The position numbers and the translations under genes are program-made. The notes under the pieces were generated by a model, which saw only the letters and a list, made by a program, of their open reading frames with translations, made no database searches and was not told the DNA's origin. This document shows, in pieces, positions 10,570 to 20,996 of a stretch of 64,000 nt of DNA; position 1 is the first letter of the stretch; each line of letters begins with the position of its first letter. The DNA comes from Xiphydria camelus (Eukaryota > Arthropoda > Insecta > Hymenoptera > Xiphydriidae). The stretch is taken from NCBI GenBank assembly GCA_963678675.1, contig OY783191.1, forward strand, positions 17,327,096 through 17,391,095. The letters run 5' to 3'.

Positions 10570-10797
10570 TTTCATTATTATAAAATGTATGTGGTATAAC
10601 AACGGTTTGCAAAGTGGTAGACGAATTGAATGATCATTATCAAGTTTATTTAATTTATCGTGGATGAGAAAATCGCTTACTGCAAAGGAAATGTGTGGAC
10701 AATTAATAAACATAAAATATATTATAAATTAATCATACGTTGTAGTTACGGACGATTTGAGTGGTAATCATCGAATTTAATTGATCGGGTTCTAGCA

Positions 10798-11143
10798 GTG
10801 AGCACAGAACCTGATATCGCATTCGCAGTCAGTTATCTTGGTCAATTTAATTGCTGCTACGACAAGAGTCACTGGATTGCCGCAAAACGAGTACTTCGCT
10901 ACCTTGCGGGAATACAAACTTTGGGTTTGAGATACCAGAAGACGGGAAAGCCACTGGAAGGGTTCGTCGATGCTGACTGGACGAACTGCTCAATCGAGAG
11001 AAGATCGTACACCGGGTACACCTTTTCACTCGGTGGATGTTCCACCTCTTGGGAAGCACGAAAATAAAGGACCGTGGCTCTTTCTTCAACGGAGGCCGAG
11101 TACATGGCGCTGTCGGAAGCATCGAAGGAGGCGTTATCCCTCT
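10798..11143 (+). pseudogene. copia pol fragment (RNase H region)
   Basis: An open frame encodes PDIAFAVSYLGQF, WIAAKRVLRYLAGIQTLGLRY and GFVDADWTNCSIERRSYTGY, the Ty1/copia reverse transcriptase-RNase H junction and RNase H start. It stops after SWEARK. A second frame continues with the typical ALSSTEAEYMALSEASKEA near 11060-11130, so there is at least one frameshift. Upstream RT, integrase and gag are absent. Confidence 0.8.
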
Positions 11144-11150
11144 AATGCAC

Positions 11151-11172
11151 ATGTCCGCCTGAAGGCGGACAT
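11151..11172. repeat. perfect hairpin in interrupted copia fragment
   Basis: TGTCCGCCTGAAGGCGGACA folds on itself. It sits exactly where the copia frame ends and before the coding resumes near 11240-11372, so it may mark the end of a small insertion (about 11145-11235). Confidence 0.4.
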
Positions 11173-11371
11173 TATCTAGGTATATTATCTATATCCCCAT
11201 TATAGGTACAAATATAGTTCAGGCGCCTTTGTGAACGACTCAGCCTCAAGATGGGTTTACACATATATGGAAATTTCGCTCGCACAGCCGATTTTAACGT
11301 GTACGTGTTTGTTACCGAAAAAAAATGCATGCTTTAGAGTGTTAAACCTGAAACGTTTTCTGAAAAACATA

Positions 11372-11603
11372 GGTTCCGAGAATACAGCACAAGTCCGAGT
11401 CTTCTGCAACAACAACGGGGCACATAAACTCGCTGAAAACCTCGTGTTTCACAATCGCAGTAAGCATATTGACGTGAGACATCACTTCGTCCGAGAAGTC
11501 GTTGACGCGGGTGAACTGAAGATTGAGTATACTCCGACTGAAAAGATGACAGCGGATGTATTAACCAAGGGGTATCGAGACAAAAATACGCGGAGTGTTT
11601 GAA
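11372..11603 (+). pseudogene. copia pol C-terminal fragment
   Basis: The frame encodes VFCNNNGAHKLAENLVFHNR, SKHIDVRHHFVREVVDAGEL and YTPTEKMTADVLTKGY, the conserved end of copia RNase H. It is separated from the upstream fragment by a short unrelated stretch and an indel. It lies just before the polypurine tract and LTR, as expected for the 3' end of a copia element. Confidence 0.8.
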
Positions 11604-11661
11604 ACTCCTCGGTTTATCGAACATTAACGTTCCGAAGAAACATCCTTGAATCGAGGGGAAG

Positions 11662-11932
11662 TATTGGGCCTTATCGTCTATTTTGAAGTTCGCGCCCTCG
11701 AGTACGATTCACGGATGTCTTCTCCGCAACGCTCTCGCGCAACGGTAACGATCGCGCGAGTCTGCCATACTTTAGTACTTGCCTTCTTAGCTATCTATAC
11801 TGTGTGTAACCATTCGTTCTCGGCGTGTGCGCTATTAACGACGCCCCGAAAAGGCAAATAAAGTTCTTTCAATTTTAGTCATCACGTTGTGTGGTCTCCG
11901 GTTCTTTTGTTTTGTCTCCTACCGCCCTAATA
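11662..11932 (+). repeat. copia 3' LTR
   Basis: A purine-rich tract (GAGGGGAAG, 11653-11661) precedes TATTGGGC, and the block ends GCCCTAATA at 11932, giving inverted LTR ends slightly mutated from the usual TGTTGGGC form. An AATAAA lies near 11858. The length is about 271 bp. No 5' LTR is in the window. Confidence 0.7.
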
Positions 11933-12021
11933 TTTTTACTCATTCCAAACAAGCCTTTCTTTTGTTACAGGTCTAGGGCACTAGGAGAATACCTCGCCAT
12001 TATGTAAAAAGGTTGGGCAGT

Positions 12022-12150
12022 CGTGCATACGCCAGTTATTCTCCCGCTCAATTAGGAAAATTGTTAAAAGCCATTAGAGGGGGGACGTCTCAAGCCCAAG
12101 CGAGTTGGCGTTACAAAATTCCTCGGGAAACCCTTCAGAATAAGCTATTT
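12022..12150 (+). pseudogene. Psq/CENP-B-type HTH fragment
   Basis: The translation YSPAQLGKLLKAIRGGTSQA followed by QASWRYKIPRETLQNKL matches the Pipsqueak-type helix-turn-helix found in pogo-like transposases and BTB-Psq factors. An acceptor-like TTTTGTTACAG precedes it at about 11960-11970, but an in-frame TAA lies just upstream. It is either an exon scrap or a decayed pogo-like element. Confidence 0.55.
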
Positions 12151-12161
12151 GACTTCTTTTT

Positions 12162-12430
12162 ATGCCAAAGTAGACAAATTGCCAATTCTATTTTGGTATT
12201 CTGAACAAAATAATGCAGCTGCCAAAGTAACCCCAAATGTAGTGCCTACTTTTGCACCCAAAAATCAAATTTTTTAAAGTATATTTTTTATTATTATTGA
12301 ACAAATTTTGGGAAGCTAATAGCCACTGAGGTATTTGCTACAACGGAATTTTTACATTTGTAAAATGAGCGATCCTTTTTGAGTTATTTTTAAAAAGGTC
12401 TCAAAATCTGCCAAAGTAACCCCGTTTTAC
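12162..12430. repeat. TGCCAAAGTAACCCC direct repeats
   Basis: TGCCAAAGTAACCCC occurs at 12220-12234 and 12409-12423, with a shorter relative at 12162. The last copy runs into CCCCGTTTTACGG, resembling pogo-type MITE ends. No gene is seen in this stretch. Confidence 0.4.
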
Positions 12431-12745
12431 GGTAGTATCTAGTCTATTTCAGTTCAATAATTTGTGGTTATGTGCATATCATAAGTAGTTGCTCCTCAGG
12501 TAAACTTCAGATTTAAAAGTCTACAGTCACGTAAGTATAAATATGTAGCTGTTACAGGGAACTGACATATTGCGGTATGACATCTGGTGAGAATAATGTG
12601 AACCACTCTCTGCGTGAAGTTGAATGTGTTTGGTCGTTGTTAGTTCAACTGTGAAAATAAAGTTATGATGGAAATTGGCGAATTTTCACCTCGTCATCAA
12701 AGTAAAAGTAATAGTTATTTTCGTTATTAGGGCGTGAAGCGCTGG

Positions 12746-12787
12746 TTCTAACGAGTGTGAAGTTTTCGTTCGTCACACTCGTTAGAA
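12746..12787. repeat. hairpin, 15-bp perfect stem
   Basis: TTCTAACGAGTGTGA (12746-12760) pairs perfectly with 12773-12787 across a 12-base loop. It lies near the left end of the THAP/SWIM mini-element. Just downstream ATTTCACGCACTGCGCA is repeated in tandem (12853 and 12874). Confidence 0.55.
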
Positions 12788-13068
12788 CGGCGCGAAACAA
12801 CCGAATAACGAATTCTATTTTTTGTCACTAAGTGTCAAATACAAGGTTGACGATTTCACGCACTGCGCAGGTTATTTCACGCACTGCGCAACTTTTCACG
12901 AATTGGTGTGTGAAAGATGATTTCACATGCGTCGAGGACGCCCATGAAACTGAGTATTTGACACTGAGTGACAAAAAGAGTATTGTTGTGTGTATAACTG
13001 TGTATCAAAATCTCATAAAGATGTGCGTTTACGGTTTCATTTATTTCCGAAGCCAAATGAGTGCTCTG

Positions 13069-13095
13069 TCTCTCTCTCTCTCTCTGTGTGTATAT
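13069..13095. repeat. (CT)n/(GT)n microsatellite
   Basis: A TCTCTC run followed by TGTGTG lies inside the THAP remnant and breaks its coding logic. Confidence 0.8.
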
Positions 13096-13099
13096 ATTG

Positions 13100-13227
13100 C
13101 CTTCGGCAAAACGGAGAAAATCGATAAGTTAAAGGCATGGATGAATGCTTTAAAAATCGGAAACGAGGTTACATGCCACATGAAAGTATGCTCTCGTCAT
13201 TTTAAGAAAGAAAATTATATATTGTGA
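13100..13227 (+). pseudogene. THAP-type zinc finger fragment
   Basis: FGKTEKIDKLKAWMNALKI and VCSRHFKKENYIL match the second half of a THAP DNA-binding domain (W-x-x-A, then the C-x2-H pair in CSRHF). The first CxxC half is not recognisable and the microsatellite interrupts the upstream part. THAP domains head several DNA transposase families. Confidence 0.6.
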
Positions 13228-13249
13228 CTGTGGTATAGAGGTTAAGAAG

Positions 13250-13600
13250 TTACCCGTAGCAATGTAGCAGTACTGCTAATGTATGTTTACATTTTTCTCC
13301 CAGTCCTGATTTGCACGAACACGACACTGATGCAATTACCCCATTTCTTTTTATTTCTCCTTTGATTTCATGTGGTTTTCCCTTCAAATTCGACGTTTGT
13401 AAACAGAGAGCAGATAACTTCACTGTATCACTTTCCTTCGTTTCTTCATTTTTTCCACATAATATAAAATTGCTCGCATTGAGGGTTCTTTCTCCTCCTA
13501 CGAAATTTCTTCTGGAAGGATTGCATTTTGCCCACAGACAAATATTTTCTAATTTTAAAGCCGTTCTGTCATTGTACTGATACACATTTTGCGACGCCAT
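13250..13600 (-). pseudogene. SWIM zinc-finger protein N-terminal fragment
   Basis: The 116-residue open frame starts MASQNVYQYNDRTALKLEN close to the right terminal repeat. It contains a SWIM motif, CSCKSGLGEKCKHTLAVLL (CxC...CxH). Such SWIM domains often precede YqaJ-type nuclease domains in TE-encoded proteins. The nuclease part is missing and the frame ends shortly after the SWIM motif. Confidence 0.6.
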
Positions 13601-14073
13601 ATTGCTACGTCACAAGCAAGCTCCGCCTACATGTCAGTTCCCTATATTGTTTTAAGTTGTTATTAACTAACTCCCCTGCTTATCATTTATATACTTGACT
13701 GTATACCAAAACAATATCATTTTGAGGTTAAGTATTTCAGTAATTTATTAGGTGTGGGTGTGATAATTGGAGGGCTCAGAAGTCAATCAGTGTAAGTCAT
13801 CAAATAAGTTAATGAGATAATTGAATATTTTCAAGTTGTTACAAATGAAAAATACCACTTCTTATATCGATTTCAAAAACAAACATTTTACTAAAAAGAA
13901 ATACCTAAATAGAGTTTCTTCCATTGAAATGAAAATGAAAATTACACAGGTTTTTGAAATAACTTGTGGAAATTTGACTTACACTGATTGGCTTCTGAAC
14001 CCTCCAATTGTACATGGATATTTGTTGATGTTATCCAGTGCGGGAAATTTCTAAATACCTAATCAAGCTTTTA

Positions 14074-14602
14074 TATCGTAGGCAAATGGTCGTTTTAGGC
14101 AAATAGCATTGCCTAGGAAAATAGCTCTTGTCTAACTCTACCTAACCTAACCCGGTCTAACGCATTAAAATATAAATAAATTAGATTTGGTAAGATTAGG
14201 TTAGGTTAGGCTTGAATCGGCGGAGCGAGCGAAGCGAGCGGAGCCATAAAAGTTATTTGCCTGAAATGACCATTTGCCTAACCAACCGCTCGCATGTTTT
14301 AGGAATAATTTGAAAAAATCTTGTATGCAACACGTTAGGAAATGCATTCTGTGTAACACTTCTGTGAGATATTGCAATAATCTCACTCTTTATGCAAAAT
14401 GAGGCACTTCCTAACTTGTTACATAAATAGCTCATCTACATACTATATGCCCAAAAAAAATTTAGGCAGATACTATTTGACTAGTCAAATAGTATTTGCC
14501 TAGTCATTTAGCAATTAATTATAAAAAAACTATTTGCCCAGGCAGTTGCTATTTGTCTAGGCAAAAGCTATTTGCCTAAAATTACTATTTGCCTGCGACA
14601 TA
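14074..14602. mobile_element. palindromic MITE with GGCAAATAG repeats
   Basis: TATCGTAGGCAAATGGTC at the left end mirrors the right end (CTATTTGCCTGCGACATA), with TATA-like flanks. GGCAAATAG or its complement recurs at least eight times inside. A TTAGGTTAGG-type stretch (14198-14213) and its complement (about 14135-14150) face each other internally. Confidence 0.55.
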
Positions 14603-14884
14603 TATACTCTGTTGTATAAAGATAGGAAAACCTAACATTTTTTAGGCATTTCGCATTTTTATCAACTTTTCCACAATTACGCTGCAACACATTATTTGTG
14701 ATCCCTAATAACTTTTGCATGCAAATGGTTTTGAAAAATAAATCATTAGAAAGATAGATACGAACGAAACACTGTTTTCGACATGTTGCATAGTAATAGG
14801 AACACCCCTATTTTTAGTTTCATTCTTGTATTATGTCGTTTGTTTTCTTATTTTTAAGAAAATAGGTAGTAGTAAACGCTTAAT

Positions 14885-15878
14885 TGAATGTGAAAAAGGT
14901 GCAATCGAAGCATTGAGCTGAAGAATCACTAAGAGCGATTTCATGGAAACGATCAGTGCATGTTATTCAAAACTTTTTACAAAATCCAACAAATTATGAT
15001 ACTGCTAAATTATTATCAAACCGTTCAGAAGTAATTACTGGATAAAATGAAAGACGAGTTGTGCGAGCCGCATCCAATTCAACCAAGAATTGTGCAGAAA
15101 TTAAGCGAGAACTTGGGCTTAATCTCAACCGAACTACCATTTGGAGGGTGTTAAAATGCTCACCACACATTGTACGAACAAAATTAATGAGATCTCCTGG
15201 CTTAAGAGTAACCAATAAGCAAAAAAGACTTTCCTTTGCTCAAGAAAGCATGAATGGGGATTGGAAAGTGGTAATTCATTTATCGTTAATGTCAAGAAGA
15301 AAAGCAGAAACATTTTAAAGAACAAAAGTTTGCATTTATTTTTATTTTTTTATTTAGATATTTAATGATGAAAAAAAGTTCAATTAGGATGACCCAGATG
15401 ATTTAGTTTTTACTGGCATGTTCTTCGAAAATACAAATTATTTTTCGTTCGACTAAATTTTAGAGGCTTGGAGAGCATTTAATGTTGTTGGGAAGCTAAC
15501 TTTGAGTTTCCCCTCGTGTCATATGAATAGCATAGAGTACTAACAAATACTTAACGACAACCTTTTGCCATTATTTTAAAAGTATCATCGCCTTCCATAG
15601 TCTTTCTAACAAAAAAATGCGCCAATACACTCAAGTAACAATACAAGCAGTAGTTCAACCCCCACAAGATTACCGTTTTGGACTGGCCTGCATGGTCTCC
15701 CGATTATAATCCAATTGATTCGTGGGGAATATTAGTTCGACTTATTTATGCTCAGAATAGACAATTGAATATTCTGTGGCTGAACACAAAATTGCAATAT
15801 TGGCGGCTTGAGAGAGTATCGAGGATTCGGCGCTTAACAAATTGGTTGAATCAATGCCAACGAGAATTATCCAATTAA
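14885..15878 (+). pseudogene. Tc1-like transposase, left copy (dead)
   Basis: The translation in several frames shows the Tc1 paired HTH (RRVVRAASNSTKNCAEIKRE, LNLNRTTIWRVLKCSPHIV), then FNDEKKFNLDDPD around the first catalytic Asp, AWRAFNVVGKLTLSF, and finally VLDWPAWSPDYNPIDSWGI with the late catalytic region. Multiple stops and frameshifts and a missing central stretch make it inactive. Inverted ends resembling ACAAACGAAAAACTGTTTTT lie near 14760 and 15950-15980. Confidence 0.75.
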
Positions 15879-15981
15879 TTAATAAAAATAGAGACTATAT
15901 CGATTACTAAATGAATTTAATAGTTCAGTTCTAATCATTATGCAACAAATTAAAAACAGTTTTTCGTTTGTACGAGTATAC

Positions 15982-16262
15982 GTATCGGTAGCAGAGAGGT
16001 AAATAGTCGTAATTCCAATTTTATCCAATATTGAGTTAATATCAATTTCAAACTACACTCTTTCAACTTGCTATTGTGGTAAAAAAAATCGTAAGTCCCG
16101 TCTTATTGATTGCCAGTATTTTTAGTTTTAAAAAGGTAGCATCTCCATGTATCAGTGGGGTAAACGTAAAGTTGTTTTGCTCACTACTGAAAACTTTCTT
16201 TTATGGACATACGATTGTTTACCTCTCTGCTACAGATATACAAACGAAAAACTGTTTTTAAA
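15982..16262. repeat. small inverted repeat between Tc1 copy and palindrome centre
   Basis: GGTAGCAGAGAGGTAAATAG (15988-16007) mirrors GTTTACCTCTCTGCTACA (about 16217-16234), and both are flanked by the AAAACTGTTTTTCGTTTGT Tc1 terminus. It may be a MITE or a rearranged Tc1 end. It has no clear partner in the right arm. Confidence 0.5.
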
Positions 16263-16908
16263 TGAGTATATATAGAGCATTCCATGTCAACTTTTTACTT
16301 TTACTACTGTAGAAACTTTTGGGTCTCCGATTTAGTTGTTGATTTTTTTTTCAAGTATCTAATCAATATAAAAACGCCAAAATTTTCAGAACGATTCCAT
16401 AAGTCGTTCAGCTGTTATTAATTTTCATATTTCTCAAATATTCATAAATTGACAAAATATGAAAGAAATGACCCACATGAAAAATTTGTATGTTTTAATG
16501 AAAATTTCGAAGAAAAATTTAATTTTTTAATATTGCGTTTTTTATTGAAAATGGAAACAAAAAATGTAGCTCAAAACCAACATTTTTAATTTCCATGATT
16601 TTTTTACCCTACATTTCTACATCTTTTACGGTAATTTTGAGAACACTTAGAAAGTCGGGCCTCCCATAGAAATTTTTTAATGAATTTTTTAGTGATTTGA
16701 AATGTCAGAATTGACTATTTATGCTAGCTTAGAATGGATTTGTTTTGCCCTGCTAAAATGTAATTTCAATATGATTTTATAAAATTGTACAAAATTTGTT
16801 ATTAATATGACAGATCTAATTACTAAAAATGTAATCCTATAAATATGGGCCTTTTAAGTATCTAAAAATGTCTGATGCACTGCCTAGTATATTTATGGTA
16901 TTGTTTGT

Positions 16909-16985
16909 GGTATTGGCCTGGTGTATTGCATTAGTATTCGGTCTCACACGTGGATAATTCGGGTTCGATTTTCACTGACAGCCGA
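16909..16985 (+). repeat. tRNA-like (Val-CAC-like) segment, left arm
   Basis: A box A-like TTGGCCTGGTGT, an anticodon-loop-like TCTCACACG (CAC) and a box B-like GGGTTCGATTTTC (16961-16973) occur in tRNA order. Stems are mismatched, so it is probably SINE-like. Confidence 0.45.
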
Positions 16986-17220
16986 AACTTTTTCAAACAA
17001 TTTTACAGCAAATATCTGATAAATTTTTAATTTTAATTATCTCCAAACGATAATATTAATGTCTAGGAATTGAAACTCTTGTCTATTTAATTTTTTTTAT
17101 CTATTTAAATTTAGAAAATTTTTATAGTGAGGTTAATCAAAAAGTGAAATGGAATTTCCAAAAAATAATTAAAATTTAAAATTTACCAGATATTTGCTGT
17201 AAAATTGTTTGAAAAAGTTT

Positions 17221-17290
17221 CGGCTGTCAGTGAGAATCGAACCCGAGTTATCCACGTGTGAGACCGAATACTAATGCAATACACTATCAT
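17221..17290 (-). repeat. tRNA-like segment, right arm (mirror copy)
   Basis: This is the inverted counterpart of 16909-16985, with the box B complement GAATCGAACCC at 17234-17244 and GTGTGAGACC. Confidence 0.45.
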
Positions 17291-18261
17291 AAATATACTA
17301 GGTAATGCATCAGACATTTTTAGATACTTAAAAGGCCCATATTTATAGGATTACATTTTTAATAATTAGATCTGTCATATTAATAACAAATTTTGTACAA
17401 TTTTATAAAATCATATATTGGAATTACATTTTAGCACTGCAAAAAATCCATTCTAAGCTAGCATAAATACTCAATTCTGACATTTCAAATCACTAAAAAA
17501 TTCATTAAAAAATTTCTATAGGAGGCCCCACTTTCTAAGTGCTCTCAAAATTACCGTAAAAGATGTAGAAATTTAGGGTAAAAAAATCATGAAAATTAAA
17601 AATGTCGGTTTTGAGATACATTTTTTGTTTCCATTTTCAATAAAAAAACAATAAAAAAAATCTTCACAAAAAATATAAATTTTTTATATGGGTCATTTTT
17701 TTCATATTTTGTTAATTTAAGCCGTAAATCGCGATGAAAAGAAAAAAAATGAGAAATATAAAAATTAATAACAGCTGAACGACTTATGGAATCGTTCTGA
17801 AAATTTGGGCAGTTTTTATATTGATTAAAGATACTTGAAAAAAAATTAACAACTAAACCGGAGGCCCAAAAGTTTCTACTACTAAAAGTTTACATGGAAT
17901 GCCCCATATATACTCGCACAAACGAAAAACTGTTTTTAACTTGTTGCATAATGATCAGAACATGCACAAAAGCATTAAATTTAACCAAAAAAGAACTGAA
18001 TTATTAAATTGATTTAGTAATCTATATAGCCTTCACTTTTATTAATTAATTGGATAATTCTCGTTGGCATTGATTTAACCAATTCTCCGATACTCTCTCA
18101 AGCCGCCAAAATTGCAGTTTTGTGAACAGCCACAGAATTGAATTGTCTATTCTGATCATAAACACGACGAGCTAATATTCCCCACCAATTAATTGGATTA
18201 CAATCGGGAGACTGTGCAGGCCAGTCCAAAACGGTAATCTTGTGGGACTTTAAGGCTAAAT

Positions 18262-18792
18262 GTACCGTCAATTGGTTCAAGATTTTGCCACCACGTGGCA
18301 GCACCAAAATGAGCTAATTTTTCTTGGCAATTTTCTCCCCAACGAACGGTTCATTTTTTAATCTCTAAACGGATTCTTGACTGCTTTCAATGCAGAATTT
18401 AATGAAATTGGTTATTAAAATTTTTAATTGATTAAAAAAGTAACACTACTCTCGGTTGAAACCGCATTCATACAGAAATGACTGATTACGATCACGTTTT
18501 TCGGTAGAATCAAAATTCGAACGCATAGCAATTATCAGTTAGACTTCTTGTTTGTGTCTAAAACCCTATTTTTTACAAAAGTATATTTTTTGACGTTTTT
18601 AAAGCATTTTTTTGTAAAATTTTTCAATTAAACATTTTAATAACCAATTTCATTAAATTCTCCATTAAAAACAGTCAAGAATCCGTTTACAGATTAAAAA
18701 ATGAACCGTTTGTTGGGGAGAAAATTGCCAAGAAAAATTAGCTCATTTTGGTGCTGCCACGTGGTGGCAAAATTTTGAACCAATGACGGTAC
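18262..18792. mobile_element. foldback MITE in Tc1 relic
   Basis: Arms of about 150 bp mirror each other: GTACCGTCAATTGGTTCAAG at the left, CTTGGCAATTTTCTCCCCAA within, and TTGAACCAATGACGGTAC at the right end. The loop (about 18400-18650) is AT-rich with no coding. Confidence 0.65.
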
Positions 18793-19019
18793 GTATTCAG
18801 TCTCAACTACTGCTTGTGATGTTACTTGAGTCTATTGGCGCACTTTTTTGTTAGAAAGACCATGGGAGGCGATGATATTTCTTAAATAAATGCAAAGGGT
18901 TGTCGTTAAGTATTTGTTGGTACTCTATGCTATTCATACGACACGAGGGGAAAGTCAAAGTTAGCTTCCCAACAACATTAAATGCTTTCCAAACCTCTGA
19001 AATGTATCTTATGTCATTA

Positions 19020-19162
19020 GGGGCCATCCATATATTGCGTAAGACGTTTGAGGGGGGGGGGGGGTGTGAATATTTCTTACACTGTATGTACAAGTATCTT
19101 ACACTGGGGGGAGGGGGTCAAAAAGAAGCCAAAAACGTCTTACGTAATATACGGCTGGCCCC
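19020..19162. mobile_element. short MITE (GGGGCCATCC... ends) with G-runs
   Basis: GGGGCCATCCATATATTGCG at the left mirrors the right end (TACGTAATATACGGCTGGCC). An inner pair AAGACGT/ACGTCTTAC also mirrors. It contains a run of 12 or more G. Target duplication is unclear. Confidence 0.55.
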
Positions 19163-19972
19163 TTGGACGGAAATCCGTCGTAGCACGAGGCATGGTGAGA
19201 GGACGAGGCTCGCCGAAGGCCTTGAAAATCCGAGGATTTCAGCCGAATGATATATACTATTTTTTTCTCACGAATGCCTATTCGTCAAAACAAAACAAAC
19301 AGAAGTATACACGGCTCATTTCACGTTGCGTTTATCAGTTTGGAAAAAGGACCCACTTCGGAGTAAGAAATCTTTTAATGGCCTGCGGACTCCCGGTCGG
19401 TGTCACGCGGGAAAAACGCCATCTTACGGTCTAAAAATAGGCTGGAAAAGGCCTCGAAATGGGCATGAGTGAGGAAAAGTAATTTTTCTTTTCGAAGATC
19501 ATGCCATTAAAACTAAATCATCTGGACCATCCTAATTGAACTTTCTTTCATCATTAAATATCTAAATAAAAAAAAGAAATAAATGCAAACTTTTGTTCTT
19601 TTAAACGTTAAATTCTTTAAAATGATTTGTACGCATAAGTTATTTGGGACTATAAATAATAAGTTGCAGTGCATTTACGAAAAAAGTTCATAAAAAGCGA
19701 AAAACCTCAAAATTATAGGTTTTCCTATCTTCGTGCAACAGAGTGTAGTTGAATGTAAAACTTTGAACATTATCGTAATACAATTCCGATTAGCGGGGCA
19801 GTTTTTAGAGATAGAATTATCTATTGTAGCTCATTTGATGAGTAATCACCGGAATACTATAACATCGCAATTTTTAATAACGGACGAAATTTATAAAGCG
19901 ATGGATGACACGTTATTTGATGAAAAGGATCGGGACGGTCACCGATCCCAAAGATAAGAAATTCACGGAGTA

Positions 19973-20996
19973 CACAGTCACACAAAAAAAAAAGTGGGGT
20001 TTTGATGCGATATATATTATCCGTAGCAATTTTACCTCTTGCTCACGAATCAGGTGTCAAAATTTGGCAATCACATCACAATTTTTTTCTAACCTAACAA
20101 AACTGTGCACAGTTACATAAAAGAAAAAGAGGGATATACTTCTGATACAATATATGTTATCCGTAGTAATTTTTCCTCCTGACCACGAATCTCCGGTGTC
20201 AAAATTTGGCCATCACATCACATTTTTTAAAATCTCAAAAAACCAGCCAGAGATCATGATTTTCAAAAAGTTAATGGACTTAAACCAAATTCAGTATAGG
20301 GTTTTTTTTGGTCGCTGATCACGAATCTGAAGTCGAAATTCGAAAATTCAAATGGCGGATCCAATATGGCGGACGAGATTTTCGAAAATCGACGGATTCA
20401 TGCAAAATTTGGTATAGGAGGGTTTTTTGGGTCGCTGATCACGAATCTGAAGTCAGATTTCAAAAATTCAAGATGGCGCATCCAATATGGCGGACGAGAT
20501 TTTCGAAAATCGACGGATTCATGCCAAATTTAGTATAGGGGTTTCTTTTCAGTCGCTGATTAATAAAGTACGAATATGAAGTTATATTTGTAAAAATTCA
20601 AAATTTTCGAAAATCTCGTCCGCCATATTTGATCCATCTTGAATTTTTGAAATTTGACTTCAGATTCGTGATCAGCGACCCAAAAAACCCCCTATACCAA
20701 GTTTGGCATGAATCCGTCGATTTTCGAAAATCTCGTCCGCCATATTGGATCTGCCACTTTGAATTTTTGAATTTCGACTTCATATTCATGATTAGCGACC
20801 AAAAAAACCCCTATACCGAATTTGGTTTAAGTCCATTAACATTTTGAAAATCGTGTTCTCCGGCTGGTTTTTTAAGATTAAAAAAATTGATGTGATTACC
20901 AAATTTTGATACCTGATTCGTGATCAGGAGGCAAAATTACTACGGATAACATATATCGCATCAAAAGCATACCCTACTTTTTTTTGTGTGACTGTG
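19973..20996. mobile_element. foldback element with internal ~120-bp tandem units
   Basis: The ends CACAGTCACACAAAAAAA (left) and TTTTTGTGTGACTGTG (right) are complementary, and the arms stay similar for over 200 bp. Flanking bases are GTA and TTA, a possible 3-bp Harbinger-type target site. Inside, units beginning GTCGCTGATCACGAATCTG recur near 20310 and 20433 on the plus strand and inverted near 20660 and 20780. Each contains the phrase AATATGGCGGACGAGATTTT. No transposase is present. Confidence 0.6.

Larger units (their letters stand above)
12556..13643. mobile_element. mini-element with THAP and SWIM gene ends
   Basis: AGGGAACTGACAT (12556-12568) is perfectly complementary to 13631-13643. 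Inside are a plus-strand THAP-domain tail and a minus-strand SWIM-type zinc-finger N-terminus, arranged convergently and nearly abutting (stop at 13227, next frame ends at 13250). This looks like an internal-deletion derivative of a larger two-gene transposon whose outer gene ends remain. No clear target duplication is seen. Confidence 0.55.
16264..17918. repeat. foldback centre of the large palindrome
   Basis: GAGTATATATAGAGCATTCC at the left and its near complement at the right (GGAATGCCCCATATATACTC) start arms of roughly 800 bp that mirror one another to the middle near 17095. The arms hold mirrored tRNA-like segments but no ORF of note. Confidence 0.7.
18060..19600 (-). pseudogene. Tc1-like transposase, right copy (dead, interrupted)
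   Basis: Minus-strand remnants mirror the left copy: ITVLDWPAQSPDCNPINWWG (about 18170-18240), VWKAFNVVGKLTLTFPSCRM (about 18920-19000) and the complement of FNLDDPD near 19530. A foldback (18262-18792) and a MITE (19020-19162) interrupt it. The stretch 19163-19490 is absent from the left copy. Confidence 0.7.
14610..19742. repeat. about 5 kb imperfect palindrome (mirror-image Tc1 pair)
   Basis: The outer ends match in inverted orientation (CTCTGTTGTATAAAGATAGG near 14608 against the complement near 19720-19742). Moving inward, the Tc1 coding remnants on the plus strand (14885-15878) are mirrored on the minus strand (about 19600-18060). The AACAGTTTTTCGTTTGT ends are mirrored, and the centre (16264-17918) is itself palindromic. 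Later insertions (18262-18792 and 19020-19162) disturb the right arm only. Confidence 0.7.

Noticed and set aside
14139..14213. TTAGG-type runs as an internal telomere tract
   Set aside because: Only about three units in each orientation inside a MITE; far too short and degenerate to support a telomeric fusion or end.
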